A DNA stretch of 17,450 nt from Acidobacteriota bacterium. GTDB lineage: Bacteria > Acidobacteriota > Terriglobia > Acidiferrales > UBA7541. The position numbers and the translations under genes were made by a program. The stretch covers positions 1 through 17,450 of the forward strand of contig QHYP01000044.1 of the NCBI GenBank assembly GCA_003224195.1, given 5' to 3'. Positions 1 through 5,826 of this stretch are shown here, one piece after another. Numbering within the stretch: position 1 is the stretch's first letter; each line of letters begins with the position of its first letter. Under the pieces are notes generated by a model, which searched no databases, was not told where the DNA came from, and worked only from the letters and a program-made list of their open reading frames with translations.

Positions 1-1388
1 AACTGAAAATACAGGAACGGAGACGCGTGGCCGGCGGCGATCACCAGCAGGCACGCAACATAACCCACCGCGAAGGAAGTGACCGCCCAGGGTCGCCACT
101 CGTGCTTGATCTCAAAGGTATTGGGCCCGAGATGAGCGATGCAGGCCGCGAGCGCCAGCATCGCCAGCAAAACGTAATGCCCAGGCAGCGCCGCTACGCC
201 AGTACGCCAGGAAAACATCCGCAGAAGAAGCGTCCAAGCCATGGCAAAGCTGTCCGACCGGAAAAGGATCAACCCGAACACGAAGAGGAAAAATGTGCCG
301 GCGCGCTGCACAATCCCGGGGAGGCGCTCCCAGTGCCCCCCGTACACCTTGTGAAGGCAAAGGAGCAAGCCGTGGTAGCCTCCGAAGAAGACGTACGTCC
401 AGTTGGCGCCGTGCCACAGTCCGCCGAGTACCATCGTAATCATCACGTTCCCGTAGGGCCGCCACCCGGGGACGCGATTGCCGCCCAAGGGAATGTAGAG
501 GTAGTCGCGCAGGCAGGTGGAAAGAGAGATGTGCCAGCGCCGCCAGAGCTCGCTGATGCTGGCAGCTTTGTAAGGCGAATTGAAGTTCTGCGGCAAGCGG
601 ATCCCGAACAGATATCCAAGTCCGACGGCCATGTCGCTGTAACCGGAGAAATCGAAATAGAGCTGATAGGTATAGCCGAGAACGCAGAGCCATGCGCCAC
701 AGGTGGAAAGCTGACCGTACTCCTTCAGCGCCGGCTTGATGATGGCGGCGATCGTGTCGGCGATGAGCACTTTCTTCATCAAGCCAATCGCGAAGAACGA
801 CCAGCCGCGATCGAGCCAGCGCTTGCGATCGGCGCGGCCGAGATTTTCCAGGTCGGCCTCGATTTGCCGGAAGCGCACAATCGGACCGGCCACCAGTTGG
901 GAGAACAACGACACGTAACAGGAGAATTCGAAAATGTTCTTCGTCGGCACAACGACTCGCCGGTAGCTGTCCACGATGTAGCTGATCGTGTGAAACGTGT
1001 AGAAGGAGATGCCCACCGGCAGCACGATGTCGAGCGCGCGCACATGAACCGGCGCATGCAGCCAGACCGAGAGCTGGGTGAACGTATCCAGGACAAAGTT
1101 GAAGTACTTGAAAAATCCCAGCAACAGCAGGTCGATCGTGATGGGTGCGACCAGACACAGCTTCCGGATGCGCGGCTCTTGCCACCGCAGAAGCCCCAGC
1201 CCGGCGAGATAGCTCACCAGAGTCGAGAGTGCCATCAGAGCGCAAAATTTGTAATTCCACATGCCGTAAAAAATGTACCCGGTCAGCGTGAGCCAGGCGA
1301 AGCGATGGTTCTTCTTCTTGAGCTGCCAGAATCCCAGATAGGCCGCGGGAAGAAACAGGAACAGGAACGGGATGCTGTTGAATAACAT
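1..1388 (-). CDS. MBOAT-family (AlgI-like) polysaccharide O-acyltransferase, cut by left edge
   Basis: Polytopic inner-membrane protein expected to pass acyl (usually acetyl) groups across the membrane to a growing extracellular polysaccharide. The frame is open from an ATG at 1388 to the window edge (462 codons). The N-terminus, MLFNSIPFLFLFLPAAYLGF, is typical of the AlgI family. Many hydrophobic segments follow, and the family signature GGLWHGANWTYVFFGGYHG carries the two conserved histidines, H326 and H339; the first matches the essential histidine of AlgI. The last visible residues, PFLYFQ, resemble the usual AlgI-type C-terminus, so only a few codons are probably missing. It lies 54 bp after the rfbA stop, with no clear Shine-Dalgarno. 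The context points to O-acylation of the polymer made by this locus. An AlgJ/AlgX-like SGNH partner would be expected beyond the left edge. The family call is firm; the acyl group and acceptor are inferred. Confidence 0.93.
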   Translation of the reverse strand, partial: MLFNSIPFLFLFLPAAYLGFWQLKKKNHRFAWLTLTGYIFYGMWNYKFCALMALSTLVSYLAGLGLLRWQEPRIRKLCLVAPITIDLLLLGFFKYFNFVLDTFTQLSVWLHAPVHVRALDIVLPVGISFYTFHTISYIVDSYRRVVVPTKNIFEFSCYVSLFSQLVAGPIVRFRQIEADLENLGRADRKRWLDRGWSFFAIGLMKKVLIADTIAAIIKPALKEYGQLSTCGAWLCVLGYTYQLYFDFSGYSDMAVGLGYLFGIRLPQNFNSPYKAASISELWRRWHISLSTCLRDYLYIPLGGNRVPGWRPYGNVMITMVLGGLWHGANWTYVFFGGYHGLLLCLHKVYGGHWERLPGIVQRAGTFFLFVFGLILFRSDSFAMAWTLLLRMFSWRTGVAALPGHYVLLAMLALAACIAHLGPNTFEIKHEWRPWAVTSFAVGYVACLLVIAAGHASPFLYFQ

Positions 1389-1442
1389 GGTCGTAGGTTT
1401 TCTGCGTTTCGCCTCGGCTGGCGAAAGAAGGAAGCGCCCGGG

Positions 1443-2198
1443 TCACTTCCCTCCTCCGGCGGCGCTGACGCTTTCTCGCGTTAGAGATTTCTCACGGACG
1501 AGATTGCCGGCCCGCCAGAGCGAGTCAAATGTTCCTGCGTCGGTCCACCAGCCCTCGAGGATTTCGTAGTTGAGCTCGCCATCGCGGAGGTAGGAATTGT
1601 TCGCGTCGGTGATCTCGAGTTCGCCGCGGCCGGATGGCTGGAGGGTGCGGATGCGGTCAAAGACCGTGTGATCGTAAAAGTACGCGCCAATCACTGCGTA
1701 GGAAGACCGCGGCGCCTTCGGTTTCTCCTCGATGCGGATAATCCGCGCGCCATCAAACACGGGCACGCCGAAGCGCTCCGCGTCGGGAACCTCCTTGAGC
1801 AGGATCATCGCGCCGCGATCTTGCCGTTCGAATCGCTGCTTGGCCCGCAGCAGGGAGTCCTCGATAATGTTGTCCCCCAGGATGACGCACACTTTTTCGC
1901 CCCGTGCAAAGTATTCGGCCAGGCGCAAAGCGTCTGCGATTCCGCCTTCCCCTTCCTGGTAGGCAAAGTTGAGCTGTTGCAGGCCAAAATCTTTCCCATT
2001 CCGCAGCAGACGCAAAAAGTCGCCGGCACTGTTGCCGCCGGTAACGATCAGGATGTCGTGGATGCCAGCCTCGACCAACGTTTGCAGCGGATAGTAGAGC
2101 ATCGGCTTATCGTAGACCGGCAGTAGATGTTTGTTGGTAACCCGCGTGAGCGGATGGAGTCGTGACCCGGTCCCGCCAGCCAGCACAACACCTTTCAT
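1443..2198 (-). CDS. rfbA: Glucose-1-phosphate thymidylyltransferase, short form (RmlA-like)
   Basis: Makes dTDP-glucose from dTTP and glucose-1-phosphate, the entry step to dTDP-rhamnose and related deoxysugars. The product is 251 residues. Visible motifs are the nucleotide-binding loop GGTGSRLHPLT (8-18), K23, LPVYDKPM (26-33), the metal-binding GDN (108-110), EEKP (157-160), EITDAN (195-200) and WWTDAGT (217-223). Classical RmlA is about 290 residues, so the C-terminal extension that carries the allosteric surface in the long enzymes is missing, as in the short spore-coat/antibiotic-type homologues. The frame stays open upstream to an ATG at 2813, but that part overlaps rfbD and has no domain character. 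The start at 2198 is set by the MKGVVLAGGTGSRL N-terminus and a GGGAGAG-like ribosome site about 5 bases before it. It starts 46 bp after the rfbD stop. Its exact sugar specificity cannot be read from the sequence. Confidence 0.93.
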   Translation of the reverse strand: MKGVVLAGGTGSRLHPLTRVTNKHLLPVYDKPMLYYPLQTLVEAGIHDILIVTGGNSAGDFLRLLRNGKDFGLQQLNFAYQEGEGGIADALRLAEYFARGEKVCVILGDNIIEDSLLRAKQRFERQDRGAMILLKEVPDAERFGVPVFDGARIIRIEEKPKAPRSSYAVIGAYFYDHTVFDRIRTLQPSGRGELEITDANNSYLRDGELNYEILEGWWTDAGTFDSLWRAGNLVREKSLTRESVSAAGGGK

Positions 2199-2244
2199 TG
2201 CGCTCTCCCTTCGTCTTGCTTGCAAAGCGTAAGCATTCACGCTG

Positions 2245-3114
2245 CTACGGAGCGACGTGCTGTCGAACGTGCGGCATGCCCAGACGCTCAGACATGTAAT
2301 CGTCGAGCGTTTCCTGCCAGGGCCGCATGTGAATCCCGTAGCGTTGCAGGCTGGTGTGCGATAGCACGGAATATTTCGGCCGCTGAGCCGGACGGGGCAG
2401 GTCCTCCGTGCGAATCTGCTCGATTTCCACGTCCGCAAGTCCCGCCGCTCGTACGATATGGCGAGCAAATTCAAACCAACTACACTTGCCTGCATTGCTC
2501 GCATGGAGAATTCCCTGCGCATCGGCCCTGACGAGCTTGATGATCGTTCGCGCCAAATCCCGATTGAATGTTGGGCTACCCATTTGGTCCGCCACCACGG
2601 ATAGCTTCTTGTGTCTTTGGGCGGCTTCGAGAATTGTGTTCGGAAAGCATCGGCCCTTCGCGCCAAAGAGCCATGAAGTTCTGAGAATGCAGCAGTGGGG
2701 CAGGACTTCGCGAATCCCTCGCTCGGCGTCCGCCTTCGATTGGCCATAGACGTTGTTCGGGTTGACCGTATCGTCCGTCTCGTAGGGGGTTGTCTTGCCC
2801 CCGTCAAAAACATAGTCCGTGCTGAGAAATAGGAGCCGGGAGCCGACCTCTCGCGACGCGCGAGCGACCTTCACTGCGCCCGTGCAGTTCACTTCGTAAG
2901 CGCGGCCCGGGTCCTTCTCACAACCATCCACATCCGTATACGCTGCCGCCAGTACCGTCCACTCTGGCCGGCATCGCGCGTGGAGATCGCGCAACTTCGC
3001 CTCATCCCTGATGTCCACATCACGCGAGCCAACTCCGGTAATCGGCTCTCCATTCCACTCCTCGAACAAAGCGCTACCCAGCAGGCCTGTAGCGCCGATG
3101 ATCAAAACCCGCAT
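2245..3114 (-). CDS. rfbD: dTDP-4-dehydrorhamnose reductase
   Basis: Cytosolic NAD(P)H-dependent reductase of the last dTDP-L-rhamnose step, a member of the extended SDR superfamily, 289 residues. The nucleotide-binding motif GATGLLG lies at 7-13. STDYVFDG (98-105) is the RmlD signature, the catalytic Y-x3-K pair is Y123/K127, and RTSWLFG (145-151) is the usual conserved segment. The frame is open upstream to 3264, but that part overlaps rfbC in another frame. The start at 3114 puts the Rossmann strand MRVLIIGATG at the N-terminus, with AAGG a few bases upstream. It begins 7 bp after the rfbC stop, so the two are almost certainly co-transcribed. The C-terminal 15 residues, after the usual end (DDYMSERL), are an extra tail of no evident function. 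The product could be a related 6-deoxysugar reductase, but the neighbouring RmlA- and RmlC-like genes favour the RmlD role. Confidence 0.93.
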   Translation of the reverse strand: MRVLIIGATGLLGSALFEEWNGEPITGVGSRDVDIRDEAKLRDLHARCRPEWTVLAAAYTDVDGCEKDPGRAYEVNCTGAVKVARASREVGSRLLFLSTDYVFDGGKTTPYETDDTVNPNNVYGQSKADAERGIREVLPHCCILRTSWLFGAKGRCFPNTILEAAQRHKKLSVVADQMGSPTFNRDLARTIIKLVRADAQGILHASNAGKCSWFEFARHIVRAAGLADVEIEQIRTEDLPRPAQRPKYSVLSHTSLQRYGIHMRPWQETLDDYMSERLGMPHVRQHVAP

Positions 3115-3121
3115 CGCAACC

Positions 3122-3745
3122 TTATTTGTGTTGAGTTTCCCAGTCGTATCCCACGTCCGGGTGATTGTAAGGAAGCCGGCCCTCGTCCTCCGGGTTGTAA
3201 TAGCGATCCGTGAGGTAAACCAATTGGGCAGGCTGAGCGCCCAGCGTTTTGTATCCGTGAGCAACGCCAGGTGGAATCAGGATTTCCCACGGCCGGAGCA
3301 CTCCGACATACACCGTGTTGATAAGGCCGAATGTTGCTGAGCTGCGGCGCAGATCGCACAAAAACACCTGCAACATTCCGGCGATCGGCGCCCACAGGTC
3401 TGTCTGCATATAATGATAATGAATCGCTTTGATGGTTCCAGGATATGTGAGCGTCGTCGAAATCTGGATCTTGCGCTCTCCCGCCGGAACCATCCGCGCC
3501 GCTATCCCGGACGAACCCAAGCGGGCCAACTCGGCAAAGAATCCCCTATCGTCCGCCTGTACTTGCATTTGCTCGACTTCCACGCCGGCAATCAAGTCCG
3601 AGGAATCGGGACGCGAGATGACTTTTCCGAGGCTTCTTGCCGGGCTACGGCGAATGGCAAGCTCCAGGCCGTTACGGGCTCCAATGACCGTGATTCCTTC
3701 ATCGGCCAGGCTCACTTGGCTCGCTTGTGCTTGACCGTTCGGCAT
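3122..3745 (-). CDS. rfbC: dTDP-4-dehydrorhamnose 3,5-epimerase-family cupin (divergent RmlC)
   Basis: RmlC-family cupin, 207 residues, expected to epimerise the dTDP-4-keto-6-deoxy-sugar before RmlD acts. Recognisable segments are DRGFFAELAR (66-75), IHYHYMQTDLW (108-118) in the place of the family R-G-L-H-Y-Q...QGKL segment, GMLQVFLCDLR (123-133), ILIPPGVAHGYKTL (155-168) and a YYNPEDEGRLPYNHPDVGYDW tail (182-202). H109 matches the catalytic histidine. The lysine of the QGKL motif appears to be D116, and the aspartate of the usual N-D-P tail motif reads H. About 50 N-terminal residues precede the cupin. The start at 3745 lies 10 bp after the antiterminator stop, with GAAGAA as a weak ribosome site; a later start is possible. 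The symbol follows context. It could instead be a 3- or 5-only epimerase or a ketoisomerase-like relative. Confidence 0.82.
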   Translation of the reverse strand: MPNGQAQASQVSLADEGITVIGARNGLELAIRRSPARSLGKVISRPDSSDLIAGVEVEQMQVQADDRGFFAELARLGSSGIAARMVPAGERKIQISTTLTYPGTIKAIHYHYMQTDLWAPIAGMLQVFLCDLRRSSATFGLINTVYVGVLRPWEILIPPGVAHGYKTLGAQPAQLVYLTDRYYNPEDEGRLPYNHPDVGYDWETQHK

Positions 3746-3755
3746 TCGGTATTCT

Positions 3756-4313
3756 TCAGATCAGAGGGAGGACGTCACTGCTGTCCACATCCACGGCGAT
3801 AGAACGCTGAACAAGAGAAAGTGACACCACGACCCGCAGCTTGCCTTTTTTTCGCCTTAACACACCGTGGAGTCCGGCGAACGGCCCGGCAGTGATCCGC
3901 ACGCGTTGGCCCACGGTCAAGAACGGATGCGGCTCCGCGCGCAGGCGCTCGGCAAGCCCCGAGCGCAGGATTTCCATTTCTTCTTCCGGGAGGGCCGTGG
4001 GCAGGCCATTGAAACCCACCAAGCGAACGACGCTCGGAACCTGTAACACGTGCAGGCGGTTGCGCAGCGCCAGCCGCGCGAACACGTAGCCAGGGAACAG
4101 GGGCAACTCGAGTTGCACGCGGCGGTCTCTCCACCGCCGCACGGAGGTGTAGAGCGGCAGGAAATGTTCGACGTTGCGCGCTCTCAGCTCCGCTGCCACG
4201 CACTTCTCGTGGTTCGCGCAAGTGTACGCGGCATACCACCGCTCTTCGATCAGCGCTTCGGACAACACTGCGTCCCGATTAGGGGCGCAGTAACGCAAAC
4301 TCTGAGTTGTCAT
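3756..4313 (-). CDS. NusG paralogue, UpxY/RfaH-like operon-specific transcription antiterminator
   Basis: A 185-residue specialised NusG protein. The NGN domain starts at RWYAAYTCANHEK (25-37), with the family core PLFPGYVFAR at 71-80. A KOW domain follows at about 131-165 (LTVGQRVRITAGPFAGLHGVL), with a lysine/arginine-rich strand after it. NusG paralogues of this kind travel with RNA polymerase and prevent premature termination in long polysaccharide operons. Here the gene sits inside one, directly ahead of the dTDP-sugar genes (10 bp to rfbC) and 97 bp after the Wzz-like gene. That placement suggests it heads a second transcription unit or acts on the genes downstream of it. No match to the ops/JUMPstart element was found nearby. 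The start ATG at 4313 has AGGA only 1 base upstream, so the true start may be a few codons later; the NGN domain itself begins near residue 25. It is not the housekeeping NusG, which normally sits with secE and rplK. Confidence 0.9.
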   Translation of the reverse strand: MTTQSLRYCAPNRDAVLSEALIEERWYAAYTCANHEKCVAAELRARNVEHFLPLYTSVRRWRDRRVQLELPLFPGYVFARLALRNRLHVLQVPSVVRLVGFNGLPTALPEEEMEILRSGLAERLRAEPHPFLTVGQRVRITAGPFAGLHGVLRRKKGKLRVVVSLSLVQRSIAVDVDSSDVLPLI

Positions 4314-4410
4314 TCCTGAACTCGCGCTCGTTCTTTTTCCTTACCGGGATACAGCTCCGCTGCGTCAGCCACAGGGGCAATTTGGAAGTAACCGTTTTGC
4401 TTACAATAAC

Positions 4411-5826
4411 TTACGGTCGATTCTGCGGATCTTCCGCCTCACTGGCAGAATCGTGCCGCCGAGCCAGCCGCACCCAGAACCAATGCGTCATGGCCTGCAA
4501 GCGCGAGCCATTGGGCTCCGCCCACGGCATGCGCGCATTCACGGTCTGGAAAACTTCCTGGGCAAATACTTTGCCGGGATCTTGCGCGTCGGTTTCCTGC
4601 CAGCGCGATTTGCCAAAGGCAAACAATGTGGCTCCCGCGAGCGCCAGGAACGCGCAAAGAGACATGATCAGCAAACGCGGCGGAAAAGACTTTCGCTCGG
4701 GCACCCTCGCAACGTCGAGAACCTTGACGCTGGGTGTTTCCTTGGCTTCCTGAACTTTTGCAAGCTCGTACTCCTGAGTCAGCGTCTCGTACACGGCTTC
4801 CTGAATCTTCGTCCGGCGATACAAATCCGCATAGGTCACGCCGAGTAGCGGAAGCTTCCGGATGGAGGGATAGAGCGAATCCGACGCGGTGGCCGGGTTG
4901 TTCGTCTCGGTCCCCTCTTTGCCCCCCATCTTCTCAAGCTGCTTGCGAAGCTCAGCAATGCGCGCCCGTACCGAGCGAACGCGAACGTTATTCGGCGTAT
5001 AGATTTGTTCGAGCCCCTTCAGTTCCGATTCGGCCGCAATCAGTTCGCCCATGAGCGTGGCGGCTGCGTCCACCATCGCCCGGCCCTGCTCTTTGATGTC
5101 GATTGCCGTGTTCTTGCTGGCGAACTGGCTGAATTCTTTCGAGGCCTGGTCCAGCTCTTGCTTGACCGCCGTGAGCCTTCCCTCGAGAAACACGCGCTCG
5201 CGATGCGCTGACGAAGTCGAAAGCTCCGAAACGAGACGGTCTAATTCCTCAACATAGGCCTCGGCCATTGCCGCCGCGCGCCGGGGGTCGCGATCCGTCG
5301 CGGTGATGGTGATGATCCCGCTCTTGCGATCCTCCGAAATTGCAGTGTTTTCCGCGAGGCTCCTGCGAGCGGCCTCTTCCAGCCGCGCACCATAGACCTT
5401 CCTGAGATCGAACCTCTCGACTAGGCGGTCCTGAACAGTTCGGCTGCGAAGAATTCCGATGAAAAGAGCGCCTGAACTCTTCAGTCCTAATAGATCTCCG
5501 GCATAAGCGCCCAGGCCACTGCCGGTTTTCGCCGAGAGTGCGGCGAGCATGGCCATTCCGGAGCTCGACTGGCTGTCCGGCGGCATCAACTGCGTCGTGG
5601 ACTCAAATCGCTTGGGCGACAAGAAAGCCAGCAGCGTGCCTAACAGCAATCCCGCAACTGCCGCCCGAGTCAGGAACCGCCGCTCCTTCCACAGAAGCCG
5701 CAGCTTTACGACTAACCGGCGGCGACCAGCTTCAATGTCTTCCGTTACCTCGGGCGGCTTGGGGAAGCCGCCCTCCGGCACTTCGGGCTCAGGTTGGCGA
5801 ACCGGAGCGCTGCCCGCGTAATTCAC
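4411..5826 (-). CDS. Wzz/GumC-like polysaccharide chain-length determinant (co-polymerase)
   Basis: Inner-membrane polysaccharide co-polymerase, 471 residues, expected to set chain length and link polymerisation to the export channel. The architecture is classical: a cytosolic proline-rich N-terminus (1-50), TM1 at about 53-70 (RAAVAGLLLGTLLAFLSP), and a long periplasmic region with helical, coiled-coil-like stretches (about 190-300). The proline-rich motif VPERKSFPPR (375-384) comes next, running directly into TM2 (384-404). The cytosolic tail (405-471) has no Walker motifs or tyrosine cluster, so no autokinase is fused; a separate kinase may exist elsewhere. The start is GTG at 5826, overlapping the stop of the PAP2-Wzi gene as GTGA, a layout that favours coupled translation. 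The TAA stop is at 4411, and a 97-bp gap follows before the antiterminator gene. Confidence 0.92.
   Translation of the reverse strand: MNYAGSAPVRQPEPEVPEGGFPKPPEVTEDIEAGRRRLVVKLRLLWKERRFLTRAAVAGLLLGTLLAFLSPKRFESTTQLMPPDSQSSSGMAMLAALSAKTGSGLGAYAGDLLGLKSSGALFIGILRSRTVQDRLVERFDLRKVYGARLEEAARRSLAENTAISEDRKSGIITITATDRDPRRAAAMAEAYVEELDRLVSELSTSSAHRERVFLEGRLTAVKQELDQASKEFSQFASKNTAIDIKEQGRAMVDAAATLMGELIAAESELKGLEQIYTPNNVRVRSVRARIAELRKQLEKMGGKEGTETNNPATASDSLYPSIRKLPLLGVTYADLYRRTKIQEAVYETLTQEYELAKVQEAKETPSVKVLDVARVPERKSFPPRLLIMSLCAFLALAGATLFAFGKSRWQETDAQDPGKVFAQEVFQTVNARMPWAEPNGSRLQAMTHWFWVRLARRHDSASEAEDPQNRP

Noticed and set aside
27..1385. Long plus-strand reading frame (452 codons) opposite the MBOAT gene
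   Set aside because: It is the antisense frame of a clear membrane acyltransferase. Its product is charged, low in hydrophobic core and matches no family pattern. GC-rich codon use makes such shadow frames common here.
2199..2813. N-terminal extension of rfbA to an ATG at 2813
   Set aside because: The extra 205 residues are a shadow of rfbD. RmlA starts naturally at MKGVVLAGGTGSRL with a ribosome site.
3115..3264. N-terminal extension of rfbD to an ATG at 3264
   Set aside because: The added 50 residues overlap rfbC and would displace the N-terminal Rossmann strand.
4314..4410. ops/JUMPstart-like element or strong promoter before the antiterminator gene
   Set aside because: No GGCGGTAGC-like sequence is present. 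The TTGTAA and TTGCCC boxes have no acceptable -10 at 16-18 bp.
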